The position numbers were made by a program, and so were the translations under genes. This document shows positions 33,023 through 41,118 of a DNA stretch of 64,000 nucleotides, piece by piece. The notes beneath the pieces are model-generated. The model did not search any database. It was not told where the DNA came from and worked only from the letters and a program-made list of their open reading frames with translations. Source of the stretch: UBA4466 sp963925035. Lineage in GTDB: Bacteria; Bacteroidota; Bacteroidia; Flavobacteriales_D; Crocinitomicaceae. Every line of letters begins with the position of its first letter. Positions within the stretch are counted from its first letter, which is position 1. The stretch covers positions 117,439-181,438 of the forward strand of contig CAWUSK010000021.1 of the NCBI GenBank assembly GCA_963925035.1, read 5' to 3'.

Positions 33023-35449
33023 TTGACAGATAAGAAAACATTGAATAGAATAATTGATCAAGAACGATCAACAATAAATGAAACTGATACTGAGACTCTT
33101 ATTGAAAGCAAACGGCTCGAGTTATTTGCTTTAAACAAAACGTTTGACATAGTTAAATCTGATTTGGAAGATAATCAAATTCAAAAGGAAACATTACAAT
33201 TAGCCTATGTTGAGCTTCAAGAAAAAGTGTTAAAACTTAAAATTTCAGAAGAGACATTAAAAGATGAACATGAGGAACTTATTCAAGGCCATAAAGAGTT
33301 AGTGAAAAGTAGTCAATTATTGTTAGAAAAAAATCGATCTATTAGTGATAAGAAGGAAGAATTAGAAGCCACATTGGAAGAACTCCAGCGTAAAGCTGAA
33401 GAGCTGGCCTTGACTAGTAGACACAAATCAGAATTTCTAGCTAATATGAGCCATGAATTGCGAACACCTTTAAATGCAATTCTTTTATTAAGTAGCTTAT
33501 TATCAGAGAATCATTATGATAACTTAAATGAAGAGCAAATCGAGTTTGCGTCCGTAATAAAAGATTCGGGCAATAGTCTTTTGACCCTTATCGATGAGAT
33601 CTTGGATCTCGCTACAATTGAATCGGGTAAAATGCCAATCGAATTGGTTACTGTTGATTTTGAATTTTGTTGCAATTCCATTAAAAGTATGTTTGAACCT
33701 TTAGCAAGGGAAAAAGGCTTGAGTTTTTCGATACTAAAAAATGTAAATGTTCCAATGAATATTGTTTCTGATCAGGGGCGTCTCGAACAAGTCCTTAAAA
33801 ACTTCATATCCAATTCTTTTAAATTCACAGAAAAAGGAAGCGTAAAGACTTCGATAAGGTTACCAACTGAAAAAGAAATAAATGATTTAAAAATTGGCGG
33901 GTCAGATTTTATCGTTTTTGAAGTTATTGATACAGGCATAGGAATCGCTAAGAATAAACAGGCATTGATTTTTGAAGCGTTTAAACAAGCTGAAGGCTCC
34001 ACACAAGGAAAATATGGAGGCACAGGATTAGGGCTTTCAATAAGTCGGGAAATTGCTCAATTACTTGGTGGAGAAATAGTATTAGAGAGCAAATTGGGCA
34101 AGGGAAGTACATTCAAATTGATTATTCCTCAGGATTGCTCTAAGGTTATTCCTAAAGGCTCAAATCTGGATGAATTGTTGGATGCTTCAGCAAAAACTAC
34201 CAAGATAAATACTCCTGTCGATATCAATTTAGTTGCTTATACTCCTGATGAGGTAGAAGATGATCGACTGACGATAAGAGAGAATGATAAAGTAATTTTA
34301 ATTGTAGATGACGACCCAATATTTGCAATGTCCTTGATGAAATATATGCGATTACGAGGGTATAAAGTTGTTATTGCTGTTAGTGGCGGCACCGCCTGTA
34401 AATACGCAATTGAATATCAACCGACTGGAATTCTTCTCGACATAATGTTACCCGCCAAAAGTGGATGGACGGTAATGGATGAACTCAAAAACAATAAGAA
34501 AACAAAAAACATTCCAGTTCATGTGATGTCATCTTTAAAGATTAAAGAGAAGACAGCTAGAGAATCTGGCGCTATAAGCTTTATGGAAAAACCGTTAGCT
34601 CAAAAAGAGCTTGGAACTATGCTTAGCAGAATTAAAAAAATCAATTCTAAAAAGAAGAAGAATGTTCTTTTAATCAATGATAATAAGGCAAGTCTAGAGG
34701 TGATGAAGAGTTTTCTTGCTAGTAATTTGATACAGTTTTCTTTGGCAGAAACGGGCAAAGAGGCAATTGTGATCTTATTGAAAGAGGAAATAGATTGCAT
34801 AGTACTTGATATGCTTTCTTTAGGTTCGATAGCTTTTCAAGTGTTGGAAAGCATAAAGAATGAACGAATGTCAATTCCGGTAATTATTTACACTGGAAAG
34901 TCGATATCCGAAGTCGAAGAGAAAAACATCAAAAAGGCTACAAGCACCTTTGTCATGAAAACGGCCAAAAATTTCAAGCAATTATCAAGCGCAGTATCAT
35001 TATTCTTGCATATAGATGATGAAAAAAACAGCAACAGACAACATAGTCAACTTTACATGGAGGACCCAACTCTTGCCGGAAAAAGAGTGCTGATAATAGG
35101 TGATGATGCAAGAACTATTTTTTCGACAATCAATTTACTCGAGTCCCACAAGATGAAAGTAGATTCTGCGAGTGATGGAGTTGAGTGTATAGAGATACTT
35201 AAAAAATCTTCGAATTTCGATTTGATTATTGTCGATATGATGCTGCCGAACAAAGATGGATATCAAGCGATCTTAGCAATTAGAACAGATCTTAATATGA
35301 AATCAGTTCCGATTATTGGAATTACGGATTTTGAAATGCCTGCTGAACTTGCTGAATCTATGACGGACGGTGCAAATGCCTACATAGACAAACCTCTAGA
35401 TGAAGATCAGCTGATTTCATTAATGAGAATGTGGTTAAATAAACTCTGA
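33023..35449 (+). CDS. Hybrid histidine kinase with three receiver domains
   Basis: 808 residues from a TTG at 33023. No transmembrane segment. Order: coiled coil (1-130), HisKA with His144 (MSHELRTPLN), HATPase (about 255-370, DTGIGIAKNK, GGTGLGLSIS), then three receivers. REC1 (about 424-535) has acidic VDDD and phosphoacceptor Asp473 (LLDIMLP). REC2 (about 547-660) has Asp596 (LDMLS), but its acidic pocket reads INDN and it lacks the usual Pro after the Asp, so it looks degenerate. REC3 (about 688-805) has GDDA and Asp738 (VDMMLP) with the conserved Lys in YIDKP. This resembles BarA/tandem-receiver phosphorelay kinases; no HPt domain is visible. It is 19 bp after its paralogue. Confidence 0.87.
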   Translation: MTDKKTLNRIIDQERSTINETDTETLIESKRLELFALNKTFDIVKSDLEDNQIQKETLQLAYVELQEKVLKLKISEETLKDEHEELIQGHKELVKSSQLLLEKNRSISDKKEELEATLEELQRKAEELALTSRHKSEFLANMSHELRTPLNAILLLSSLLSENHYDNLNEEQIEFASVIKDSGNSLLTLIDEILDLATIESGKMPIELVTVDFEFCCNSIKSMFEPLAREKGLSFSILKNVNVPMNIVSDQGRLEQVLKNFISNSFKFTEKGSVKTSIRLPTEKEINDLKIGGSDFIVFEVIDTGIGIAKNKQALIFEAFKQAEGSTQGKYGGTGLGLSISREIAQLLGGEIVLESKLGKGSTFKLIIPQDCSKVIPKGSNLDELLDASAKTTKINTPVDINLVAYTPDEVEDDRLTIRENDKVILIVDDDPIFAMSLMKYMRLRGYKVVIAVSGGTACKYAIEYQPTGILLDIMLPAKSGWTVMDELKNNKKTKNIPVHVMSSLKIKEKTARESGAISFMEKPLAQKELGTMLSRIKKINSKKKKNVLLINDNKASLEVMKSFLASNLIQFSLAETGKEAIVILLKEEIDCIVLDMLSLGSIAFQVLESIKNERMSIPVIIYTGKSISEVEEKNIKKATSTFVMKTAKNFKQLSSAVSLFLHIDDEKNSNRQHSQLYMEDPTLAGKRVLIIGDDARTIFSTINLLESHKMKVDSASDGVECIEILKKSSNFDLIIVDMMLPNKDGYQAILAIRTDLNMKSVPIIGITDFEMPAELAESMTDGANAYIDKPLDEDQLISLMRMWLNKL

Positions 35450-35453
35450 ATAA

Positions 35454-35828
35454 ATGTTGAAAGGAAAAACTGTAGTTATTGTTGATGATAATTTAGCTAA
35501 TGTTTTCGCATTGAAGGCGGTACTAAAGCCCTTTGGTTGTAATATTTTGACGGCAATTAACGGAAGAGAATGTCTTGATGTACTAAAGAAATCATCACAA
35601 GTTGACATCATTTTACTCGATATGATGATGCCTGTAATGGATGGTTATGAGACAATTAAAGAGATTCGAAAGAACCTAGTAACATGGCAGATCCCAATTG
35701 TTTCGTTAACGGCGCAAGCGATGGAAACTGACGTAAAAAGATGTTTAAATGCCGGAGCGAATGGTTACTGCTCTAAACCAATTAACATCGACAATCTTAT
35801 GAAGATTATATCTTCTGTTCTCTTATAA
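35454..35828 (+). CDS. Single-domain response regulator (CheY-like receiver)
   Basis: 124 residues, a lone receiver domain. The acidic pair is VDDN (residues 9-12), the phosphoacceptor is Asp56 in LLDMMMPVMDGYE, the switch Thr lies in SLTAQAM and the conserved Lys in CSKPINIDN. There is no DNA-binding or enzymatic output domain. It resembles the C-terminal receivers of hybrid kinases and may be a shuttle or a split-off receiver. It starts 4 bp after the hybrid kinase stop, so the two are certainly co-transcribed. The next gene, a receiver-kinase, begins 173 bp later. Confidence 0.9.
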   Translation: MLKGKTVVIVDDNLANVFALKAVLKPFGCNILTAINGRECLDVLKKSSQVDIILLDMMMPVMDGYETIKEIRKNLVTWQIPIVSLTAQAMETDVKRCLNAGANGYCSKPINIDNLMKIISSVLL

Positions 35829-36001
35829 TCAATTAAAACACGAAACACTAGACGAGGGATATGAAGAAAAAAGAAGCTGGCAACGATCAAACAGAAACTC
35901 TCTACTCTATAGATATACTTGATTATTTAATACGGTATTTTGTTTGCCTATTCATATAAGTCTAGTTTTTAAAGAAGTTTAACACTCATAAATTAAAGGT
36001 A

Positions 36002-37126
36002 ATGAACGAAATATATAAGCATAAAATTCTCATTGTCGATGACTTAAAAGCGAATTTATTCGCTCTTTCAGCTCTTTTAAAGAATGCCAAATTTGACTGC
36101 GACTCTGCTCTCTCAGGAAATGAAGCGCTCAAACTTCTCTTAAAAAATGATTATGGACTAATTATCCTTGATGTTCAAATGCCTGATATGAGTGGGTTTG
36201 ATTTGGCGGAACTGATCAAAGGCAATAGTAAAACCAAAGATACGCCGATTATATTTCTTTCGGCAATCGCTATCCAAAGAGGATTTTTTACTCAAGGATA
36301 TAAATTGGGCGCCTTGGATTATTTAACGAAACCGGTAAATGAGGGCCATTTTATGCTAAAGGTTACTAATTTTATGGAGCTATATTGCTCAAGGTTAATG
36401 CTTAAAGAAAGTTTGGAGAAAGAAAAAAGGATGAGCGAATTTAAATCGCGATTTGTTTCGGATGTATCACATCAATTCCGAACTCCAATGACAGTCATAA
36501 AGTCTTCAATGGCAATAGTTTCTATGATTTCTGAAACTTTTGATGAGGCTGCAAAAAAGAAAATGTCTATATCGAAAACTAGAGTAGATAACGCAATAAA
36601 TCAGATGACTAACTTAATGGATGATTTATTAATCTATAGCAAGACTGAATCAGGAAATATACAACTGAAACCAGAAAAGATTGATTTGTCGCAGTTTTGC
36701 AAAGAAATTTGTAAAACATTTAATGAAGTAGAAGTTGCAAAAGAAATAATCTTTCTCGAGCAAGGAGAACAAAAAATAGTCGAAACAGATGTTCAGTTGC
36801 TCTTAAACTGTATCAGTAATTTGGTTTCAAATGCATTGAAATACTCTCCTAAAAATGAAAACCCAATGCTGGTCGTCAATTATTATCCAGATACGTTTAC
36901 AATATCGGTAATTGATAGGGGAATTGGTATTCCAGAAAAGGAGTTAAAGGAACTTTTTCAACCATTCTTCAGATCAAGCAATGTTAATGATATTCAAGGT
37001 ACCGGATTAGGACTGTCAATTGCAAAGAGTTATATAAATGATTTGGGGGGAGACATAAAGGTTGAAAGTAAACTTGATGAAGGTAGTTCATTTATTATTA
37101 CAATGAATTACGCACTGAATTTGTGA
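36002..37126 (+). CDS. Response regulator-histidine kinase fusion
   Basis: 374 residues. The N-terminal receiver (residues 5-118) has VDDLKAN, Asp57 in ILDVQMPDMSGF and Lys in YLTKPVNEG. A short helix leads to HisKA with His157 (VSHQFRTPMT) and a HATPase with NLVSNALKYS, DRGIGIPEKE and GTGLGLSIAKSY. The reversed order (receiver first, kinase last) suits an intermediate kinase that accepts signal from another phosphorelay member. The preceding 173 bp hold no promoter box I can match and only a 32-codon open frame without support. It closes the signalling cluster, which contains no transcription-factor output. Confidence 0.9.
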   Translation: MNEIYKHKILIVDDLKANLFALSALLKNAKFDCDSALSGNEALKLLLKNDYGLIILDVQMPDMSGFDLAELIKGNSKTKDTPIIFLSAIAIQRGFFTQGYKLGALDYLTKPVNEGHFMLKVTNFMELYCSRLMLKESLEKEKRMSEFKSRFVSDVSHQFRTPMTVIKSSMAIVSMISETFDEAAKKKMSISKTRVDNAINQMTNLMDDLLIYSKTESGNIQLKPEKIDLSQFCKEICKTFNEVEVAKEIIFLEQGEQKIVETDVQLLLNCISNLVSNALKYSPKNENPMLVVNYYPDTFTISVIDRGIGIPEKELKELFQPFFRSSNVNDIQGTGLGLSIAKSYINDLGGDIKVESKLDEGSSFIITMNYALNL

Positions 37127-37220
37127 GTGAAACGGTCGAAATTATTACTGACTAGCACAAAAAAAAATGGCTCTAAATGGAAGACGTACAGTTACCTCAG
37201 TGTTACTCATTAAAGCAAAA

Positions 37221-37250
37221 AAGCCTCATAATCAGAAGATTATGAGGCTT
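37221..37250 (-). terminator. Terminator of tRNA-Leu
   Basis: AAGCCTCATAATC pairs perfectly with GATTATGAGGCTT (13 bp stem, four-base loop). On the minus strand the hairpin is followed by TTTTTTGC, directly downstream of the tRNA gene. Confidence 0.9.
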
Positions 37251-37255
37251 AATAG

Positions 37256-37337
37256 TACTCGAGGCGGGAATCGAACCCGCACTCTCGAAAGAACTGGATT
37301 TTGAATCCAGCGCGTCTACCAATTCCGCCACTCGAGC
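37256..37337 (-). tRNA. tRNA-Leu (anticodon CAA)
   Basis: On the minus strand an 82-base cloverleaf can be drawn. The acceptor stem is GCTCGAG with CTCGAGT (first pair G-U), the D arm contains TGGTAGACGCG, the anticodon stem CTGGA/TCCAG encloses the loop TTCAAAA with anticodon CAA, and the T arm is GCGGGTTCGATTCCCGC. The extended variable arm between the anticodon and T stems is typical of a class II leucine tRNA. The 3' CCA is not encoded. It reads UUG codons. Its own promoter and terminator flank it. Confidence 0.95.
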
Positions 37338-37371
37338 ATCAATCAACCTAATTACTTAGGTAGAGCGGGTG

Positions 37372-37400
37372 CAAAGTTAGCGTTTTTCTTGAATTTGCAA
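37372..37400 (-). promoter_or_regulatory. Promoter of tRNA-Leu, with -33 and -7 elements
   Basis: On the minus strand TTG (37400-37398) is followed after 18 bp by TAACTTTG (37379-37372), matching the TTG-N17-20-TAnnTTTG consensus of the Bacteroidota primary sigma factor. It ends 34 bp before the mature tRNA. Confidence 0.7.
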
Positions 37401-37467
37401 AGTAGTTTCTAAATAATTCACAAATCTTAGATTGAGAGTCAATCATTTTGTCTAAAATTGTACTGTC

Positions 37468-38700
37468 ATGGGGAAGATACTGATCAAAAATATTAAAGGA
37501 CTTGTGCAGTACGGAGAAGATTTACCAATCATCCGAAAAGGGAAAGAAATGCAAGAACTACCAATACTTTCCAATGCTTTTTTAGCGTTGGAGGATGGTG
37601 TAATTGTAGCTTACGGAGCGATGGAAGATTGGGGTGGAATTACCGATTGGCGCGACTTAGAAGTAATTGATGCAGAAGGAAAATTTGTTTTACCTGCCTT
37701 TTGTGATTCTCATACGCATGCAGTTTTTGCAAAATCACGTGAAGAGGAATTTGTAGATAGAATCAATGGTTTGTCCTATGAAGAAATTGCACTACGTGGA
37801 GGTGGAATCGTAAATTCTGCTGGTCGCTTGCAAGAAATGTCAGAAGATGAATTATTCGAACAAGCAAAAATACGCGTCGAGCGATTGATGTCATACGGCA
37901 CAGGAGCATTGGAAATAAAATCAGGATATGGATTAACAGTCGATGCTGAATTGAAAATGTTGCGCGTAATTAAACGATTGAAAAATGTAATGCCGATTGC
38001 CATAAAAGCAACATTTTTAGGAGCGCATGCATTTCCACCAGAATACAAAGAAAATCACCGCGGATACATTGATTTAATTATTAACGAAATGATTCCTGCG
38101 ATTCAAAAAGAACAATTAGCAGATTACATAGACGTGTTTTGTGAACGCAATTACTTTAGCGTTGAAGAAATGGCTGAAATTTTAGAAGCTGGCATTAAAA
38201 TTGGTTTGAAACCAAAAGTACATGTCAATCAATTTTCAGCGATGGGCGGAGTTAAAAAAGCAGTAGAATTAGGCGCACTTTCCGTGGATCACATGGAAGA
38301 GCTATCCGATGAAGATGCTCTTGCTTTAAAAGGAAGTTCTACCATTCCGACTATTTTACCAAGTTGTTCTCATTTCTTGTCCATTCCTTTTGGTGATGCA
38401 AGAAAAATGATGGACAACGATTTGCCTGTTTGCTTAGCAAGTGACTTTAATCCTGGTTCTACGCCAAGTGGAAATCTTGGGTTTGTTTGGTCGTTGGCGT
38501 GTGTGAAAATGAAAATGACACCAGAAGAAGCATTGAACGCCTTAACATTGAACGCTGCTTATGCAATGGATTTATCAGAATCTCACGGAACTATTACACT
38601 AGGGAAACGCACTCCAATATTGATTACGAAGGAAATTCCAAGTTTGGCATACATTCCTTACGCTTTTGGCGACCAACATTTTGAGAGAATTCTCGTTTAA
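37468..38700 (+). CDS. hutI: Imidazolonepropionase
   Basis: 410 residues, an amidohydrolase with the metal-binding HxH in CDSHTHAVFA (near residue 76), the conserved RINGLSYEEIALRGGGI segment that binds the substrate carboxylate, EIKSGYGL, HVNQFSAMGG with metal-binding His, and the catalytic region SDFNPGSTPSGN. It hydrolyses 4-imidazolone-5-propionate to N-formimino-glutamate in histidine degradation. No other hut gene is adjacent: a tRNA lies upstream and a TraB-like gene downstream. A near-consensus -7 box, TAAAATTG (37453-37460), is 7 nt before the ATG. Length and motifs are normal. Confidence 0.95.
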   Translation: MGKILIKNIKGLVQYGEDLPIIRKGKEMQELPILSNAFLALEDGVIVAYGAMEDWGGITDWRDLEVIDAEGKFVLPAFCDSHTHAVFAKSREEEFVDRINGLSYEEIALRGGGIVNSAGRLQEMSEDELFEQAKIRVERLMSYGTGALEIKSGYGLTVDAELKMLRVIKRLKNVMPIAIKATFLGAHAFPPEYKENHRGYIDLIINEMIPAIQKEQLADYIDVFCERNYFSVEEMAEILEAGIKIGLKPKVHVNQFSAMGGVKKAVELGALSVDHMEELSDEDALALKGSSTIPTILPSCSHFLSIPFGDARKMMDNDLPVCLASDFNPGSTPSGNLGFVWSLACVKMKMTPEEALNALTLNAAYAMDLSESHGTITLGKRTPILITKEIPSLAYIPYAFGDQHFERILV

Positions 38701-38729
38701 ACCAATCCTTAATTGTAATTTAAAGCATT

Positions 38730-39941
38730 ATGCTAAAATATATACTTCCATTAGCGCTCTCTTTGAGCTGTTTTTCTCAAACAATCAATGAGAAACATCA
38801 ATTACTTTGGGAAATTTCTGGGAAGGGAATGAAACAAAAGTCATTTTTATTTGGGAGCTTGCACTCCAATGAAAAAGAGTTGTTTCATTTAACAGACTCA
38901 ACTTATTACGCCTTAGATCAAGCAACAACAGTTGTGTTGGAAGCGGATATTTTTTCCATTTTTGATGAGTACAACACGCGCCAAGATTATGTTGAAATGA
39001 ATTACGACAATGAGGGAAACCCTTATGGAAATTCTTACAATGCGAGCACAACTGCTTATGGAGATGAGGATGGAATGCCGCAATTTTTAGATGCATATTT
39101 TCAACAGTATTGTTACAACGCAGGAAAGACATTTGCTGCGCTAGAATCGGTGGATTCTCAAGTTGAATTACTTTCTAACATGAATCGTTCTCGATATGGT
39201 TACAACGCATATTCAACTTCGGATGAATTGATTAAGTTGTACTTGAAAGGTGATATCTATTCCATTGATGAATACTTAAGATCTTCTATGTCTATCTATC
39301 CAAAGGGCTATGAACGCGTGATTGTAGAGCGTAACTTTGGGATGGCCACAAAAATAGATTCATTGTTAAAAATAAACGGTAACAAACTATTTTGTGCTGT
39401 TGGTGCTGGACATCTAGCGGGACCAAGCGGTTTAATTAATTTATTGAAAAGCAAAGGATATAAAGTTCGACGAGTTGTTGCTTCTTATTCGGAAGATCCA
39501 ACAGTAGCTATTTCAAATGTGCGCAAGTTTAAAAGCTACGCGTATAAAAATGACGAATTTCGCTTAGGGGCCGAGTTTCCAGGAAAGCCAATCGTGATTA
39601 GGAACGAAGACGAAGGTTATTTGCTTAAACTTATGTACAGTGATTTGGGACAAGGGAACTCATATGTTGTGGAATTGTATCCACTTAATGAAGACATTGG
39701 TTTATTGCAATTGGCAGAACGGCACATTGGAACTCCTTCAGAAAGTCCGTTAAAACAAATTAAACTTGATAATGGTGGAGAAGCATACCAAGGTCTTGCA
39801 GACACTTACGCTGAAGGATTTTACTGGGTGCGTGTTGTGATGAGTGAGGATTATTTTGGAATTATTAAAGCTTATGGCGGAAATAAATTCATGAACTCAA
39901 ACCGAGCTGAGCGTTTCTTTAATAAAGTTTGGATTGATTAG
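38730..39941 (+). CDS. Exported TraB/GumN-family protein
   Basis: 403 residues. A short hydrophobic N-terminus (MLKYILPLALSLSCFSQ) is a probable signal peptide. The TraB/GumN domain follows: LWEISGKGMKQKSFLFGSLHSNE, VVLEADIF, ERNFGMATKIDSLL, and the late motif LFCAVGAGHLAGPSGLINLLKSKGYKV, which carries conserved GxGH residues thought to be catalytic or metal-binding in this erythromycin-esterase/Tiki-like fold. The last ~130 residues are beta-rich and unassigned. Tiki relatives are metalloproteases; bacterial members are uncharacterised. It follows hutI after 29 bp, but a shared role is unlikely. Confidence 0.8.
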   Translation: MLKYILPLALSLSCFSQTINEKHQLLWEISGKGMKQKSFLFGSLHSNEKELFHLTDSTYYALDQATTVVLEADIFSIFDEYNTRQDYVEMNYDNEGNPYGNSYNASTTAYGDEDGMPQFLDAYFQQYCYNAGKTFAALESVDSQVELLSNMNRSRYGYNAYSTSDELIKLYLKGDIYSIDEYLRSSMSIYPKGYERVIVERNFGMATKIDSLLKINGNKLFCAVGAGHLAGPSGLINLLKSKGYKVRRVVASYSEDPTVAISNVRKFKSYAYKNDEFRLGAEFPGKPIVIRNEDEGYLLKLMYSDLGQGNSYVVELYPLNEDIGLLQLAERHIGTPSESPLKQIKLDNGGEAYQGLADTYAEGFYWVRVVMSEDYFGIIKAYGGNKFMNSNRAERFFNKVWID

Positions 39942-40001
39942 TCGCAAAATTTAAGTGAAATCTACGTTTTTTATTATCTTCATGCCAAAATTTAACCCGT
40001 C

Positions 40002-41117
40002 ATGATTCCACGTATACAGCAAGCCATTTTTACAGAGAAAGTTGCTGAAAATAAATTGGTATTCCTTCAAGGTCCTAGAAAAGTAGGGAAAAGAACATTG
40101 ATCGAAGCTTCATTTGAATCCAAAGGAAATGTTTTCGAACTTTTTGACTGTTCTCAAAAAAAGATACACAAGGAAATTGAAAGGAACTCACTTCCTTCTT
40201 CAGCTCCATTTATCGTCTTATACGAAGCACAATATTTAGCAAACCTAGATACAATTCTAGAAAAAGTATTGATGGGAGAAATCAACGCGACAGTTGTTGT
40301 TTCGTGCTCTTACATTCCTAAAGTGCAACCGGAGTTGCTAGAAGCAATTCGCATGGCGGGACTAGAAATAAACTTATTCGCACCATCTTTTTATGAAGCG
40401 GCACAGCATTTTGGCTTGCCGGAAGAAAACCGTTTATTGGAAGAACGATTGGTCTACGGAAACTATCCAGAAGTTTTGGCGAATTTGCCAAATGCAGAAC
40501 AAACACTCAACGAGATCATTCAAGAAGCTGTTTTTACCAAATTGAGCAGTGCAGAACGGATCAATAAAGGAGAAAAGTTAATTCGCATGTTGCAAGTCTT
40601 GGCATTTTCTATTGGAGACGCTGTTTCGTACAATGAAGTGGCAGAACGCTGTGGCTTAGACAACGAAACAGTCGAGCGTTACATCAACTTATTGGAAGAT
40701 GCATTTTTATTGTATCGTTTACCCTCTTATTACGGCGGGCATCGCTATGAATTGAAAAAATCTAACGTGATTTATTTTGCAGATAACGGAGTTCGAAATG
40801 TACTGATCAATAATTTCAATCCAACATACATGCGTAACGACATGAGTGAATTGTGGCGTAATTATGTAATTTCAGAACGAATGAAATGGTTGAAAATGAA
40901 TCAACTTGAACATCAAACGTATTTCTGGAAAACGCATACCAACCAACAAATGGATTTTGTAGAAGTGACGGAGAACGGAACCTTTGCCTACAAAACGGAT
41001 TGGGAAAAGAAGAAGAAAGTGAAGTTGCCGAAGAGTTTTTCGGATGCTTATCCTGAAATCAAAGCTTCTGTATTGAACCGCGCGACGTATTGGAAATTTT
41101 TAACTCAAAAAAAGTAA
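40002..41117 (+). CDS. DUF4143-type AAA ATPase with degenerate nucleotide-binding motifs
   Basis: 371 residues in the order AAA-like domain (1-165), winged-helix segment (about 190-235, SYNEVAERCGLDNETVERYI) and DUF4143 nuclease-like domain (240-371, with the family pattern LWRNYVISERMKW and YFWKTHTNQQMDFVE). The Walker A region reads GPRKVGKRTLIE, where the Mg-binding Ser/Thr after GK is Arg, and the Walker B strand reads FIVLYEAQYL, where the usual DE pair is YE. ATP hydrolysis is therefore doubtful. Active relatives have GPRQVGKTT and DEIQ. It sits 1 bp before the AddB-like nuclease gene and is probably co-translated with it. Confidence 0.82.
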   Translation: MIPRIQQAIFTEKVAENKLVFLQGPRKVGKRTLIEASFESKGNVFELFDCSQKKIHKEIERNSLPSSAPFIVLYEAQYLANLDTILEKVLMGEINATVVVSCSYIPKVQPELLEAIRMAGLEINLFAPSFYEAAQHFGLPEENRLLEERLVYGNYPEVLANLPNAEQTLNEIIQEAVFTKLSSAERINKGEKLIRMLQVLAFSIGDAVSYNEVAERCGLDNETVERYINLLEDAFLLYRLPSYYGGHRYELKKSNVIYFADNGVRNVLINNFNPTYMRNDMSELWRNYVISERMKWLKMNQLEHQTYFWKTHTNQQMDFVEVTENGTFAYKTDWEKKKKVKLPKSFSDAYPEIKASVLNRATYWKFLTQKK

Positions 41118-41118
41118 C

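Noticed and set aside
35861..35959. 32-codon frame between the lone receiver and the receiver-kinase
   Set aside because: No promoter, no recognisable motif and a length expected by chance.
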